A DNA stretch of 49,222 nt from Marivivens sp. (GCA_023255435.1 JALRIK010000005.1:1-49222), one strand, 5' to 3'; positions 9,587 through 20,910 are shown, counted from the first letter of the stretch. Notes: generated from the sequence alone by a model not told the origin. Program-made: numbers and translations.

Positions 9587-10236
9587 TCGGAAAACTTTCT
9601 GGCCGTATCGATTACAAGGGCAGCGACCATATCCTGATCGATGTGCGCGGGGTCGGATATATCGTCTATGTCTCGGACCGCGTGATGGCGTCGCTTCCGC
9701 CCAAGGGCGAGGCGGTGGCGCTTTATACCGATTTGCTCGTGCGCGAGGATTTGCTCCAGCTTTTCGGGTTCACGACGCTTGTTGAAAAGGAATGGCATCG
9801 CTTGTTGATGTCGGTCCAAGGGATCGGGGCCAAGGCGTCGATGGCGATCCTTGGGGCGCTTGGCGCGGACGGCGTTAGCCGTGCGATTGCGTTGGGCGAC
9901 TGGAGCGCTGTGGCCAAGGCCAAGGGCGTCGGACCCAAGACCGCGCAACGGGTGGTGATCGAACTCAAGGACAAAGCGCCGAGTGTGATGGCGATGTCGG
10001 GCGGCACGGCCGAGGCCGTCGATGTCGAAGAGGTGATCGAGGACGCAGCGCCGAAACCCCGTAAAGCGCCCCCCGTCCAGAACATGGCGCAGCCAGAGGC
10101 TCTTTCGGCGCTCGGCAACCTTGGCTATGGTCCATCCGAGGCCGCGAGCGCTGTGGCTCAGGCTTTGGGCGAGACGCCCGATCTTGATACAAACGGGCTT
10201 ATCCGTGCGGCGCTCAAGCTGCTTGCTCCAAAGTAA
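9583..10236 (+). CDS. ruvA: Holliday junction DNA helicase subunit RuvA
   Basis: [31 protein letters not shown]; helix-hairpin-helix [21 protein letters not shown] overlap with ruvC. Confidence 0.96.
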   Translation: MIGKLSGRIDYKGSDHILIDVRGVGYIVYVSDRVMASLPPKGEAVALYTDLLVREDLLQLFGFTTLVEKEWHRLLMSVQGIGAKASMAILGALGADGVSRAIALGDWSAVAKAKGVGPKTAQRVVIELKDKAPSVMAMSGGTAEAVDVEEVIEDAAPKPRKAPPVQNMAQPEALSALGNLGYGPSEAASAVAQALGETPDLDTNGLIRAALKLLAPK

Positions 10237-10242
10237 GGCCGT

Positions 10243-11268
10243 GTGATGACCGAACCTGATCCGACATTGCGCCCTGAGAGGCAGCCAGAAGACCGCGATC
10301 GCGCTTTGCGCCCGCAGGGACTTGAAGAGTTTATCGGTCAGGCCGAGGCCCGTGCGAACCTTCGCGTCTTTATCGAGAGCGCCAAGCAGCGGGGCGAAGC
10401 GATGGATCACACGCTTTTCCATGGTCCGCCCGGTTTGGGAAAAACCACGCTGGCGCAGATCATGTCGCGAGAGCTTGGAGTGAATTTCCGTATGACCTCG
10501 GGGCCGGTTCTGGCCAAAGCGGGGGATTTGGCGGCGATCCTGACAAATCTTGAGGCGCGGGATGTTCTTTTCATCGACGAAATTCACCGGCTCAACCCCT
10601 CAGTCGAAGAAGTGCTCTATCCCGCGATGGAAGATTACGAGCTTGATCTTGTCATCGGCGAGGGGCCTGCGGCGCGGACGGTGCGGATCGAACTGCAACC
10701 TTTTACGCTTGTGGGCGCGACCACGCGTTTGGGACTTTTGACGACGCCGCTGCGGGATCGTTTCGGCATTCCGACGCGGCTCGAGTTCTATACGGTCCCC
10801 GAACTCAACGAGATCGTGAAACGGGGAGCGCGGCTCCTTGGCGCGCCTGCTGACGAGGACGGCGCTCTCGAGATTGCCCGCCGCGCGCGCGGCACACCGC
10901 GGATCGCGGGTCGTCTTTTGCGCCGCGTGGTGGATTTTGCGATTGTAGAAGGGGATGGGCGCGTGACCCGAGCTTTGGCGGATCGTGCCTTGACGCGGCT
11001 TGGGGTCGATCACCTTGGGCTTGACGGGGCGGACCGTCGCTATCTTCGGCTGATCGCAGAGAGCTATGGCGGCGGCCCTGTTGGGATCGAAACGCTTTCG
11101 GCGGCCCTGTCCGAAAGCCGCGATGCTTTGGAAGAGGTGATCGAACCCTATCTTTTGCAACAGGGATTGATCCAGCGCACCCCGCGTGGGCGGATGCTGG
11201 CGCAAGCGGCGTGGCGGCATCTCGGGCTTGATGCCCCCAAGGGCCAACAGGATCTCTTCGGTAAGTAA
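10243..11268 (+). CDS. ruvB: Holliday junction DNA helicase subunit RuvB
   Basis: [44 protein letters not shown]. Confidence 0.97.
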   Translation: MMTEPDPTLRPERQPEDRDRALRPQGLEEFIGQAEARANLRVFIESAKQRGEAMDHTLFHGPPGLGKTTLAQIMSRELGVNFRMTSGPVLAKAGDLAAILTNLEARDVLFIDEIHRLNPSVEEVLYPAMEDYELDLVIGEGPAARTVRIELQPFTLVGATTRLGLLTTPLRDRFGIPTRLEFYTVPELNEIVKRGARLLGAPADEDGALEIARRARGTPRIAGRLLRRVVDFAIVEGDGRVTRALADRALTRLGVDHLGLDGADRRYLRLIAESYGGGPVGIETLSAALSESRDALEEVIEPYLLQQGLIQRTPRGRMLAQAAWRHLGLDAPKGQQDLFGK

Positions 11269-11338
11269 GCGCGGCTTGGTTCTTGCGCTGAGATGTGCAA
11301 AGAGAGCGCCAAGTGACCGAAGACGCGAGATTGTGCCG

Positions 11339-11971
11339 ATGATGACACCCGACCAGATCGAGGCCCATTTCACCCGAGCCGATGGCGAATTCCTCTGTGC
11401 GCGATGGGGGCGGCCGATTGTGCCCGTTGTCTTCGGGGTCGAAGATGCGACGCTTTCGACGATCAAGGGCGCGATTGAATTGGTGGTCGGCTTCGCGGGC
11501 CACAAGATGGCGGAAACCGATCCCGAGTTCTGCGCTAACCTGATGTTCTTTTTCTGCCGCGAGTGGAATGATCTGGTCGATGTTCCCAACCTTGACCGTT
11601 TGGTGCCCGAATTGCGCCAAGTGGTCGAGCGGCTCGAGCGCGCCGATGCCAATCAATACCGCATTTTCCGTTTCGACAGGGACGGCGCGATTTGCGCCTG
11701 TTTCGTGTTCCTGCGGATGGATGACGAGATGTCCAAGCTTCCTGCCGAAACCATCGCCTTGGGGCAGGCTGTGCAAATGCTCGTGCTTTGGTCCGAGAGT
11801 GCCTTTGCTCATGCCTCGCCGCTTGCTCTGGCCAAAGGAGTTCCAGTGCTGCGTCCCGAAATTGGTGGTGTGCTTAGGGCGGTTTATGATCCGATCCTGC
11901 CCGCCGTGGCCAAGGACAAGACACACGCCCTTCGGCTCTTTGCCCGCATGTCAAAGGAGACTCTGTCGTGA
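11339..11971 (+). CDS. Conserved-looking hypothetical protein
   Basis: MMTPDQIEAHFTRADGEFLCARWGRPIVPVVFGVEDATLSTIKGAIELVVG...; sits between ruvB and ybgC; GTGA overlap with ybgC. Confidence 0.75.
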   Translation: MMTPDQIEAHFTRADGEFLCARWGRPIVPVVFGVEDATLSTIKGAIELVVGFAGHKMAETDPEFCANLMFFFCREWNDLVDVPNLDRLVPELRQVVERLERADANQYRIFRFDRDGAICACFVFLRMDDEMSKLPAETIALGQAVQMLVLWSESAFAHASPLALAKGVPVLRPEIGGVLRAVYDPILPAVAKDKTHALRLFARMSKETLS

Positions 11972-12357
11972 TCCATACTTTTTCGTGCCGCGTGTATTAC
12001 GAGGACACCGATCTTGCGGGCATCGTTTATTATGCCAATTACCTCAAGTTCATAGAGCGCGCGCGCACCGAATGGGTGCGCAGTCAGGGCGTGGATCAGG
12101 CGCGGCTTAAGGAAGAACAAGGGATCGTCTTTGCGGTGCGCCGAGTCGAGGCCGATTACCTTCACCCCGCCAAATTCGACGATGAGCTGACCATCGAAAC
12201 GCGGGTCGAGTCGCTCACGGGTGCACGGATCGTTCTATCTCAGGATGTGCTTCGGGCGGGCGAAAAGCTCTTTTCCGCGCATGTGACACTTGTCGCAATC
12301 GGTGCGAATGGCGCGCCTGCACGGCTTCCGGCAATTCTCCGCCGACCGCTGCACTGA
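11968..12357 (+). CDS. ybgC: Tol-Pal system-associated acyl-CoA thioesterase
   Basis: CRVYYEDTDLAGIVYYANYLKFIERARTEWVRSQG hotdog motif; adjacent to tolQ; GTG start. Confidence 0.93.
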   Translation: MIHTFSCRVYYEDTDLAGIVYYANYLKFIERARTEWVRSQGVDQARLKEEQGIVFAVRRVEADYLHPAKFDDELTIETRVESLTGARIVLSQDVLRAGEKLFSAHVTLVAIGANGAPARLPAILRRPLH

Positions 12358-12465
12358 TTTCAGCGAAAAACAGAGCTGTGATCGCGGTTCTATTGGCTTT
12401 GTTCGCGTAAATGGGGTAAATCGGGTCCAAATAGGCCCGAACGGCCACTAAAAACGAGCAGATTT

Positions 12466-13140
12466 ATGGAAGCAGCGACCGACTACACCATGTGGGCACT
12501 CTTTGCGCGTGCCACCTTTATGGTGAAATTTGTGATGATCATGCTGATCGGTGCCTCGATCTGGTGCTGGGCCGTGATCGTGGACAAGATGATCCAATAC
12601 CGCAAGGCACGTGCCGAGGCCGCGATCTTTGACCGTTCGTTCTGGTCGGGCGAGCCGCTGGACGAGCTTTTCGATGCCATCGGCACCAAGCCGCGCGGTC
12701 AGTCGGAGCGGATTTTTGCGGCGGGTATGCTCGAATGGCGCCGCAGCCACCGTCAGGACGGAGGTCTGATCGCGGGTGCACAGGCACGTATTGATCGTTC
12801 GATGGATGTCGCCATCGCCAAAGAGGCAAGCTCCCTTCAAAAGGGGCTCCCTGTTTTGGCGACCGTCGGTTCGACCGCGCCCTTCGTCGGGCTTTTCGGG
12901 ACGGTTTGGGGGATCATGAATTCCTTCATCGAGATCGCCCAGCAACAGAACACCAATCTTGCCGTTGTGGCCCCCGGCATCGCCGAGGCGCTTTTGGCGA
13001 CGGGACTTGGCCTTCTTGCAGCTATTCCCGCTGTTATTTTCTATAACAAGCTTTCGGCCGATAGTGACCGCATCCTGTCGGGCTACGAGGCCTTTGCCGA
13101 CGAATTCGCGACGATCCTTTCGCGCCAGCTGGACAGCTGA
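12466..13140 (+). CDS. tolQ: Tol-Pal system proton channel protein TolQ
   Basis: VGSTAPFVGLFGTVWGIMNSFIEIAQQQNTNLAVVAPGIAEALLATGLGLLAAIPAVIFYN (TolQ/ExbB). Confidence 0.96.
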   Translation: MEAATDYTMWALFARATFMVKFVMIMLIGASIWCWAVIVDKMIQYRKARAEAAIFDRSFWSGEPLDELFDAIGTKPRGQSERIFAAGMLEWRRSHRQDGGLIAGAQARIDRSMDVAIAKEASSLQKGLPVLATVGSTAPFVGLFGTVWGIMNSFIEIAQQQNTNLAVVAPGIAEALLATGLGLLAAIPAVIFYNKLSADSDRILSGYEAFADEFATILSRQLDS

Positions 13141-13143
13141 TCC

Positions 13144-13611
13144 ATGGGCGCGGGTATCATGAAAAAGGCTTCGGGCGGAGGGCGGCGGCGACGTCGCGGC
13201 GGCGCCCAGCCGATGTCCGAGATCAACATCACGCCGTTTGTCGACGTGATGCTCGTGCTTTTGATCATCTTTATGGTCGCGGCCCCCTTGATGACGGTCG
13301 GTGTTCCTGTCGAGCTTCCCAAGACGCAAGCGAGTGCTTTGCCCGCCGACGAGGAAGAGCCGCTGACCGTGACCATCACCGCAGAGGGTGTCGTTATGAT
13401 CCAGAATTCGGACACGAACGAAGCGGAACTTGTGGAAAAACTTCAGGCGATTGCAGCAGAGCGGACTTCTGACCGGATTTATCTCCGTGCGGATGGGTCC
13501 AACAATTGGGATCGTGTCGCTCAGGTTATGGGGCTGCTCAATGCAGGTGGCTTCTCGAATATCGGTCTTGTGACCGACATCGCAACAGCGCCTGGCGGGG
13601 CGCAGGAGTAA
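13144..13611 (+). CDS. tolR: Tol-Pal system protein TolR
   Basis: AQPMSEINITPFVDVMLVLLIIFMVAAPLMTVGVPVELPKT (TolR/ExbD). Confidence 0.95.
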   Translation: MGAGIMKKASGGGRRRRRGGAQPMSEINITPFVDVMLVLLIIFMVAAPLMTVGVPVELPKTQASALPADEEEPLTVTITAEGVVMIQNSDTNEAELVEKLQAIAAERTSDRIYLRADGSNNWDRVAQVMGLLNAGGFSNIGLVTDIATAPGGAQE

Positions 13612-13618
13612 GGGCGCT

Positions 13619-14743
13619 ATGCCCGTAAGTTACGGAACCTATGTCTCGGGCGCAGGCCATCTGGCTCTTCTTATCTGGCTTTTGGCCGGGTGGGGATTGA
13701 GCAGTGATCCGCTCGAGTTCGAGATCACGGAAGTGACGGTCGTGTCGGGCGAGTCTTTCGAGGCGCTTGTTCGCGCAACCTCGCCGCAACCCTCGACCGA
13801 AGTGCCGACGACCCCCGTTGCACCAGTCGTGGAAGAAGCGCCCGCGGTCGAGGCTCCGCAACAGGATGCCGCGCCCGAAGTCGTGCAGCCCGACGTGACC
13901 GAAGCCCCTGCCGAGGAAACACCGCCGCCTGCCCAGCCCGAGCGGCCGACACCGCCCGCGGAAGTGACGGATACAGCGCCCCAACCGCCGCAACCTGAAG
14001 TGCTCGCCGGAGCGCCGGATCTTCCTGTGAGCGCGCGCCCACAGGTGCGTCAGGCAGACCGCGTGGCCGATACGCCCGTTGCGCCGCCGCCCCCTGATGT
14101 AGAGACCGCTCCTGTCGAACAGGCCGCTGTCGCAGAGGATGCCGAGCAGCCTTCTGAACAGGAAACCGTGGTGCAGGAACAAGCTGCACCCGAAGAGACG
14201 ACTACCGAGATCGTGACGGAGGCCGAGACGCCTGCCGGCGCACCCGATACATCGCCGCGTCCCGCCGTTCGCCCCTCACGTCCGGTGCCTGCGCCCCAAA
14301 CCGAAACGGCACAGGCCGAAGAGACCCCCGCTGCGGATACGACGGATACCGAAGCCGAAGAGCTTGCCGCTCTTTTGGCAGGGGGGAGCCAATCCTCGGC
14401 CCCTGCAACCGCAACGGCGTCGGGTCCCCCGTTGTCGGGTTCCGAGCAAGAGGCCTTCCGTCTTGCGGTAAGCAGTTGTTGGTCGGTCGACCCCGGTGCC
14501 GAGTGGGCACGGGTCGTGGTGACGGTGGAGTTTGATCTGACACCTGAAGGCAAGGTGGACGGGGACGTGCGCTTTGTCTCGGCGACGGGCGGGACCGATA
14601 ACCTTGCGCAGACCGCATTCCAGACCGCACGCCGCGCGGTGATGATCTGCGGTGCGCGTGGGTTCAACCTCCCTGCCGACAAATACGACCACTGGAAACA
14701 GGTGGTTTTGACATTTGATCCTGCAACAATGCGTCTAAGATGA
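13619..14743 (+). CDS. tolA: TolA-like cell envelope protein, Pro/Glu/Ala-rich
   Basis: N-terminal TM, long P/E/A-rich spacer, C-terminal VVTVEFDLTPEGKVDGDVRFVSATGGTDNLAQTAFQTARRAVMIC; position between tolR and tolB. Confidence 0.85.
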   Translation: MPVSYGTYVSGAGHLALLIWLLAGWGLSSDPLEFEITEVTVVSGESFEALVRATSPQPSTEVPTTPVAPVVEEAPAVEAPQQDAAPEVVQPDVTEAPAEETPPPAQPERPTPPAEVTDTAPQPPQPEVLAGAPDLPVSARPQVRQADRVADTPVAPPPPDVETAPVEQAAVAEDAEQPSEQETVVQEQAAPEETTTEIVTEAETPAGAPDTSPRPAVRPSRPVPAPQTETAQAEETPAADTTDTEAEELAALLAGGSQSSAPATATASGPPLSGSEQEAFRLAVSSCWSVDPGAEWARVVVTVEFDLTPEGKVDGDVRFVSATGGTDNLAQTAFQTARRAVMICGARGFNLPADKYDHWKQVVLTFDPATMRLR

Positions 14744-14863
14744 AACAATACATCACATCTTGGCGTATTCTTGCCGGTTCGAAAGATTATCAATTGCCCG
14801 AGTCATGCGCTAACACTAGCGCTATGGGTGTGCCGCCGATGTGCGGAGCAAATGAGGATGCAT

Positions 14864-16195
14864 ATGTTTAAGAAGTTCATGGCGCTGGTTCTGGCCCTTG
14901 TTCTTGCAGGACCCGTCGCGGCGCAAAACGGTCCGCTGCGCTTGACCATCACCAATGGTGTGATCGAGCCGCTGCCCTTTGCCATTCCGCAATTTCAGGC
15001 GGAAACCGCTGGAAGCGAGGCGCTGGCCGCGGATATCAGCCGCGTGGTGGCCGAAGATCTGACGGGCACGGGGCTGTTTCGTCAAATTCCGCCGTCGGCT
15101 TTTATCAGCCAGCACGCCAGCTTTAGCCAGCCAGTCGCCTATGCCGATTGGCGGGCCATCAATGCACAGGCTCTGGTGACGGGTGCCGTTTCCGTGCAAG
15201 GCCAACAGGTTTTCGTGAAATTCCGCCTTTATGACGTTTTCTCGGGCAACGAGATGGGCGAAGGGCTCCAATTTGCGGGCACCACCCAGGGTTGGCGTCG
15301 CATGTCCCACAAGGTGGCCGACGAGGTCTATGCCCGTATCACGGGTGAAGAGCGCTATTTCGACAGCCGAGTGATCTATGTCGCCGAAAGCGGTCCCAAG
15401 GACAACCGGTCCAAGGCTATCGCCATTATGGACTCAGACGGTGCGCCGAGCAGCATCCAGTATCTGACATCGGGCAATTCTCTTGTGCTTGCGCCGCGTT
15501 TCTCGCCGACAGGCGACCGGGTGCTTTATACCAGCTACGAGAGCGGCTCGCCGCGCATCAACGTTCTTGACGTGGCTTCGGCAGTTGCACAGCCTGTTTC
15601 GACGGCGCCTGGTGAAATGTCGTTTTCGCCGCGTTTCTCGCGCGATGGCACGGCTGTGATCTATTCGCTGTCTTCCGGCGGCAATACCGATATCTGGCGC
15701 ACGGATCTGCTCACGGGTCAGCACACCCGCTTGACCAACGCACCGTCGATCGAAACCGCGCCGAGCTATTCGCCCGACGGCAGCCAGATCGTGTTCGAGA
15801 GCGACCGCTCCGGTTCGCCCCAGCTTTACGTCATGACCGCAAACGGGGGCGAGGCGCGTCGCATTTCCTTTGGCGAGGGGCGTTACGGCACCCCCGTCTG
15901 GTCGCCGCGCGGGGATCTTATCGCCTTTACCAAGCAGAACGCAGGTCGCTTCCATATCGGTGTGATGCGCACCGATGGTTCGGAAGAGCGTCTTTTGTCT
16001 TCGGCTTCGGGGAGCGCTCTGGACGAAGGTCCGACGTGGTCGCCGAACGGCCGCGTGGTGATGTTCTTCCGCGAGACGCTTGGTGCGAACGGCGGGCCGT
16101 CGCTCTATTCGGTCGATGTTTCGGGCCGCAACCTGCGCCAGATCGCAACGGGGGGATTTGCCTCTGACCCGTCATGGGGGCCCTTGCAGCGGTAA
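14864..16195 (+). CDS. tolB: Tol-Pal system beta-propeller protein TolB
   Basis: Signal peptide [21 protein letters not shown]; repeats [49 protein letters not shown]. Confidence 0.95.
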   Translation: MFKKFMALVLALVLAGPVAAQNGPLRLTITNGVIEPLPFAIPQFQAETAGSEALAADISRVVAEDLTGTGLFRQIPPSAFISQHASFSQPVAYADWRAINAQALVTGAVSVQGQQVFVKFRLYDVFSGNEMGEGLQFAGTTQGWRRMSHKVADEVYARITGEERYFDSRVIYVAESGPKDNRSKAIAIMDSDGAPSSIQYLTSGNSLVLAPRFSPTGDRVLYTSYESGSPRINVLDVASAVAQPVSTAPGEMSFSPRFSRDGTAVIYSLSSGGNTDIWRTDLLTGQHTRLTNAPSIETAPSYSPDGSQIVFESDRSGSPQLYVMTANGGEARRISFGEGRYGTPVWSPRGDLIAFTKQNAGRFHIGVMRTDGSEERLLSSASGSALDEGPTWSPNGRVVMFFRETLGANGGPSLYSVDVSGRNLRQIATGGFASDPSWGPLQR

Positions 16196-16280
16196 CAAAA
16201 TCAGGAGCGGATTCCCAAGGGGTCCGCTTCGTGCTATTCTAGCACACAACGAGCACCAATAACCTATACAGGAACTTCCC

Positions 16281-16793
16281 ATGCGCAGCCTTACCAAAGC
16301 CGCACTTATCCTTCTGGCCCTCTCGACGGCCGCGTGTACGCGTCCCGACCGCTTTGCCGATAACGGCAATTCGGTGGATCTCAATTCCGCAGGCGCGGGT
16401 TTCGGCGGATCGGCCAGCGACCCGACCAGCCCCGCCTATTTCAGCCAGACCGTAGGCGATCGCGTGTTCTTCCTTGTAGACCAGTCCACGCTGACCGCCG
16501 AAGCGATGCAGGTTCTCGACGGTCAAGCCAGCTGGCTTTTGACCAACTCGGATTACCTCGCACTCATCGAAGGCCATGCCGACGAACAGGGCACCCGCGA
16601 ATACAACCTCGCGCTTGGTGCACGCCGTTCGAACGCAGTGCGTGAATACCTTGTGTCCAAGGGCGTGCCCGATGCCCGCATCCGCACCATTTCCTATGGC
16701 AAAGAGCGTCCGACCGCTGTTTGCGCCGATGAATCGTGCTATTCGGTCAACCGCCGCGCCGTGACCGTGATCTCTATCGGTAGCATCGGCTAA
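16281..16793 (+). CDS. pal: Peptidoglycan-associated lipoprotein Pal
   Basis: Lipobox LALSTAAC; OmpA-like IEGHADEQGTREYNLALGARRSNAVREYLVSKGV. Confidence 0.96.
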   Translation: MRSLTKAALILLALSTAACTRPDRFADNGNSVDLNSAGAGFGGSASDPTSPAYFSQTVGDRVFFLVDQSTLTAEAMQVLDGQASWLLTNSDYLALIEGHADEQGTREYNLALGARRSNAVREYLVSKGVPDARIRTISYGKERPTAVCADESCYSVNRRAVTVISIGSIG

Positions 16794-16818
16794 ATCACCA
16801 CTTAACAAGGAGAGCTGT

Positions 16819-17640
16819 ATGTTCCGACGTCTTGCATTCGCAGTTGCTATTGCTCTGTCCTCGCCCTTGGCGGCGAGTGCGCAGCAAACCGAAACGCTTG
16901 CAGATATCCGGCAGCAGCTCTCCTCTCTCTATGTCGACGTGCAGAACCTCCGCTCCGAGCTTTCGGCAAGCGGCGGGTTGACCGCGACCACGGGTTCGGG
17001 GAGCACGCTTGATCGTTTGAATGCCATCGAGGCCGAGCTTCAGCGGCTTACCGCAAAATCCGAAGAGCTCGAGTTCAGGATCAACCGGATTACCGAGGAC
17101 GGAACGCGCCGCATCACTGATCTCGAATTCCGTCTGTGTGAGCTTGAAGAGGGATGCGATCTTTCTCTCGTCGGCACAGGCACGACTTTGGGCGGTGTAG
17201 ACAGCGCCGCGTCGATCCCCGCGCCGCAAGAGCAAACCGCGTCGACCCCGGAGCTTGCAGTCGGCGAAGAGGCCGATTTCGCGGCGGCCGAAGCCGCTCT
17301 TTCCGAGGGTGATTTCGAAACGGCGGTTCAGCTATTTGCAACCTTTGTCGAAAGCTATCCCGGCGGACCTTTGAATGCACAGGCGCATTATCTGCGCGGA
17401 GAAGCGCTCGAAAGCCTTGGAAATATGACGGATGCCGCGCGCGCCTATCTTGCGAGTTTCTCGGTGGATCAATCGGGCGAAATTGCCCCTGATGCGCTTT
17501 TCAAGCTTGGCTACTCGCTCGGCACAATCGGACAGGTGCAAGACGCTTGTATCACGCTTGCCGAGGTCGTCTCGCGCTTTCCCGACCTAGAGGCGGCAGC
17601 CGATGCCAAAGCCGCGATGCAGTCCTTGTCCTGCGGATAA
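16819..17640 (+). CDS. cpoB: Tol-Pal system protein YbgF/CpoB
   Basis: Signal peptide, coiled coil, C-terminal TPR region; tol operon position. Confidence 0.88.
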   Translation: MFRRLAFAVAIALSSPLAASAQQTETLADIRQQLSSLYVDVQNLRSELSASGGLTATTGSGSTLDRLNAIEAELQRLTAKSEELEFRINRITEDGTRRITDLEFRLCELEEGCDLSLVGTGTTLGGVDSAASIPAPQEQTASTPELAVGEEADFAAAEAALSEGDFETAVQLFATFVESYPGGPLNAQAHYLRGEALESLGNMTDAARAYLASFSVDQSGEIAPDALFKLGYSLGTIGQVQDACITLAEVVSRFPDLEAAADAKAAMQSLSCG

Positions 17641-17641
17641 G

Positions 17642-18862
17642 GTGCAGGACGCGTTTCACACACATTTCCTCGCTTTACCCAAAGCGCTCGCTCTTGCCGT
17701 GTCGGGGGGGAGCGACAGCCTCGGCTTGCTTGTGCTCGCACGGGAGTGGGCGGCTCTGCATGGCGTCGCGCTAAGTGTCGTTACGGTCGATCACGGATTG
17801 CGCCCCGAAGCCAAGGCCGAAGCCGCCTATGTGGGCGAACTTTGCCACGGCTGGGGCCTTGTGCACCATATCCTCACGTGGCGCGATCATCCGGCAACAG
17901 GCAACCTCATGGCCGAGGCGCGAAGCGCGCGGTATCGGTTGATGGCGGATTGGGCCAAAGCCAGGGGGATCGGGGATATCGCGCTGGGGCATACCGCCGA
18001 TGATAATGCCGAAACTTTTGTCATGGGCCTCATGCGGGGCGCGGGGCTTGACGGACTTTCGGGCATGAGGCCGCAGTTCGAGACCCATGGGGTAAGGTTC
18101 CATCGTCCTGTTCTTGGGATTGAGCGCGGGGCGCTTCGGTCCTTGCTCGAGAGCCGCGGCATTGTTTGGGTCGATGACCCGACGAACGACGACGACCATT
18201 ATGATCGGGTCAGGGTCCGCAAAGCGCTCGCTTCGCTTGACGGTCTCGGACTGGACTTCGGCAGAAGCATTGCCAACCTTCGGTCCACGCGCGGCGATCT
18301 GATGCACGAGCTTTGGACGAAGATCGAGGGCGGTTTGACCGTCACGCCCATTGATCTTCGGCTTGAGGAAGAGGTGTTTCTATCGCTCAGCCGCGATTTT
18401 CGGCGGCGGTTTTTGAACATGGCGCTTCGCTACGTCGGCGGGGCCGATTATCCACCCCGCGCCGACAAAGTTCAGCGGCTTGTCGATGGCGCCTATCAAG
18501 AGACGGCAACGCTTGCGGGTGCGCTTGTCTACCTTCGCAAGGGGGTGATCCATATCACCCGCGAGTTGGCCGCCGTTCAAAAGATCGAGGCCGATGTAGG
18601 GGCGCTTTGGGATCGGCGGGTCATTGCACAGGGGCCCGAGCGGACCGCCAAACTGCGCGCCTTGGGTGACGACGGACTGAGACAGATTGGCGCGATCTGG
18701 CGCGAAACCGGCCATCCCAGACGCTCTTTGCTGGGTTCTCCTGCTGTTTGGAGCGGAGAAACGGTGATTTTTGCCCCATTTGCAGGTGTTTTCCATCCCG
18801 ATTGGGCGTTTAATAGCAAATGGGATGTCACGAGTTTGCGCACATTCGTATTAACGCATTGA
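17642..18862 (+). CDS. tilS: tRNA(Ile)-lysidine synthetase
   Basis: PP-loop [63 protein letters not shown]; probable GTG start at 17642. Confidence 0.93.
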   Translation: MQDAFHTHFLALPKALALAVSGGSDSLGLLVLAREWAALHGVALSVVTVDHGLRPEAKAEAAYVGELCHGWGLVHHILTWRDHPATGNLMAEARSARYRLMADWAKARGIGDIALGHTADDNAETFVMGLMRGAGLDGLSGMRPQFETHGVRFHRPVLGIERGALRSLLESRGIVWVDDPTNDDDHYDRVRVRKALASLDGLGLDFGRSIANLRSTRGDLMHELWTKIEGGLTVTPIDLRLEEEVFLSLSRDFRRRFLNMALRYVGGADYPPRADKVQRLVDGAYQETATLAGALVYLRKGVIHITRELAAVQKIEADVGALWDRRVIAQGPERTAKLRALGDDGLRQIGAIWRETGHPRRSLLGSPAVWSGETVIFAPFAGVFHPDWAFNSKWDVTSLRTFVLTH

Positions 18863-18885
18863 ACAACCTTTTCTGATCCCTATTT
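18859..18885 (+). promoter_or_regulatory. Candidate RpoH (sigma-32)-type promoter for ftsH
   Basis: aTTG - N17 - CCTATTT; matches alphaproteobacterial CTTG-N17/18-CYTATNT except the first base. Confidence 0.45.
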
Positions 18886-18941
18886 TAAGGACACGGCAGG
18901 CGCGACTCTTGCGTCTCCGACGGATTTCAAAGGAGTTCCCC

Positions 18942-20861
18942 TTGGGTAACGCGCGCAATATCGTTTTCTGGGTCGTTCTGTTCCTGTTGATCGTCTCGCT
19001 GTTCAATATTTTCAGCGGTGGCAGCAACAGCCTTCAGGCGTCGAGCCGCAACTATTCCGAGTTTGTTTCTGCTGTGGATAACGGCACGGTGACCGAAGTC
19101 ACGATAGACGGCGAAAAGCTGCTCTATACCGCTGCCGACGGTCGCACTTATGTCACCATCAAGCCGTCTGATGCAAACATCACCGATCTGCTTTTGGACA
19201 AGGGCATTCCGGTGCGCGCTGAAAGCCAGGAGCAGTCGACGTTCCAGGCCTTCCTCCTCAGCCTTTTGCCGTTCCTTCTTCTGATCGGGGTCTGGATCTA
19301 CTTTATGAACCGGATGCAGGGCGGTGGCCGTGGCGGTGCGATGGGCTTTGGAAAGTCCAAGGCCAAACTGCTTACCGAAAAGCAGGGCCGCGTCACCTTT
19401 GACGACGTTGCAGGGATCGACGAAGCCAAGGAAGAGCTTGAAGAGATCGTGGAATTCCTCCGCAATCCTCAGAAGTTCTCGCGCCTTGGCGGCAAGATCC
19501 CCAAAGGCGCGCTTCTCGTGGGCCCTCCGGGGACGGGTAAGACACTTCTTGCGCGCGCAATTGCGGGCGAAGCGGGCGTTCCGTTCTTTACCATCTCGGG
19601 TTCCGACTTTGTGGAAATGTTCGTGGGTGTCGGTGCTTCGCGCGTGCGCGACATGTTCGAACAGGCCAAAAAGAACGCCCCTTGTATCGTGTTCATCGAC
19701 GAAATCGACGCCGTGGGCCGTGCACGTGGTGCAGGATATGGCGGCGGGAACGACGAACGCGAACAAACGCTCAACCAGCTTCTCGTCGAGATGGACGGTT
19801 TCGAAGCGAACGAAGGCGTGATCATCGTTGCGGCAACCAACCGTCGTGACGTGCTTGACCCCGCGCTGCTTCGTCCCGGTCGTTTCGACCGTCAGGTCAC
19901 TGTGCCGAACCCAGATATCAAAGGTCGCGAAAAGATTCTTGCCGTGCATGCACGCAAGACCCCGCTTGGCCCTGATGTCGATCTTCGCATCATCGCGCGC
20001 GGCACCCCCGGTTTCTCGGGTGCGGACCTTATGAACCTTGTGAACGAAGCGGCATTGATGGCTGCTCGCGTGGGTCGTCGCTTTGTCACCATGGTCGATT
20101 TCGAAAACGCCAAGGACAAGGTGATGATGGGCGCAGAGCGCCGCTCGATGGTTCTCACCGCCGAGCAAAAGGAAAAGACCGCCTATCACGAAGCAGGTCA
20201 CGCGGTCGTCGGCCTTGCTCTTCCTAAGTGTGATCCCGTCTACAAGGCGACGATCATTCCCCGTGGTGGCGCGCTTGGTATGGTCGTGTCGCTTCCCGAG
20301 ATTGACCGCTTGAACTGGCACCGCTCTGAATGCGAGCAGAAGCTTGCGATGACCATGGCAGGTAAGGCCGCCGAAGTTCTCAAATACGGTGAGGACGAAG
20401 TGTCGAACGGCCCCGCAGGCGATATCCAGCAGGCCTCGCAGCTTGCGCGTGCGATGGTGCTTCGTTGGGGCATGTCGGACAAGGTCGGCAACATCGACTA
20501 CGCCGAGGCGCACGAAGGTTATTCGGGCAACACGGCGGGCTTCTCTGTTTCGGCGAACACCAAAGAGCTCATCGAACAGGAAGTGAAGCGGTTTATCGAC
20601 GAGGGCTACCAGAACGCTCTGCGTATCCTCAAAGAAAAGCATGACGAGTGGGAGCGTCTTGCTCAGGGGCTTTTGGAATACGAAACCCTCACGGGCGAGG
20701 AAATCGAACGTGTTATGCGTGGCGAGCCCCCCCAATCGGGCGGAAACGGTGGCGAAGCGGCGGAAGAGACCTCTGCATCGGTGACCGAGCTTCCCAAGAC
20801 GCGCAAGCCGCGCAAGCCCAAGGCGACCGATCTTTCGGGTGAGCCCGAACCGACCGCCTAG
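18942..20861 (+). CDS. ftsH: ATP-dependent zinc metalloprotease FtsH
   Basis: [38 protein letters not shown] (HExxH), second region of homology; TTG start at 18942 with AAGGAG six nt upstream. Confidence 0.97.
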   Translation: MGNARNIVFWVVLFLLIVSLFNIFSGGSNSLQASSRNYSEFVSAVDNGTVTEVTIDGEKLLYTAADGRTYVTIKPSDANITDLLLDKGIPVRAESQEQSTFQAFLLSLLPFLLLIGVWIYFMNRMQGGGRGGAMGFGKSKAKLLTEKQGRVTFDDVAGIDEAKEELEEIVEFLRNPQKFSRLGGKIPKGALLVGPPGTGKTLLARAIAGEAGVPFFTISGSDFVEMFVGVGASRVRDMFEQAKKNAPCIVFIDEIDAVGRARGAGYGGGNDEREQTLNQLLVEMDGFEANEGVIIVAATNRRDVLDPALLRPGRFDRQVTVPNPDIKGREKILAVHARKTPLGPDVDLRIIARGTPGFSGADLMNLVNEAALMAARVGRRFVTMVDFENAKDKVMMGAERRSMVLTAEQKEKTAYHEAGHAVVGLALPKCDPVYKATIIPRGGALGMVVSLPEIDRLNWHRSECEQKLAMTMAGKAAEVLKYGEDEVSNGPAGDIQQASQLARAMVLRWGMSDKVGNIDYAEAHEGYSGNTAGFSVSANTKELIEQEVKRFIDEGYQNALRILKEKHDEWERLAQGLLEYETLTGEEIERVMRGEPPQSGGNGGEAAEETSASVTELPKTRKPRKPKATDLSGEPEPTA

Positions 20862-20883
20862 GCCTTATCAAGTAGGAAACCAG

Positions 20884-20910
20884 CCCCTGAAACTCACCGA
20901 GTTTCGGGGG
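20884..20910 (+). terminator. Terminator-like hairpin after ftsH
   Basis: CCCCTGAAACTC-ACC-GAGTTTCGGGGG (one G-U pair) then TTTG. Confidence 0.7.

Noticed and set aside
9250-10587. 445-aa minus-strand ORF opposite ruvC/ruvA/ruvB
   Set aside because: Spans three well-identified plus-strand genes; spurious.
13619-14743. Novel Pro/Glu-rich secreted protein
   Set aside because: Position between tolR and tolB and the C-terminal domain fit a TolA-type protein; low-complexity spacer is expected.
18927-20735. 602-aa minus-strand ORF opposite ftsH
   Set aside because: ftsH is unambiguous on the plus strand; the antisense ORF reflects high GC3 codon bias.
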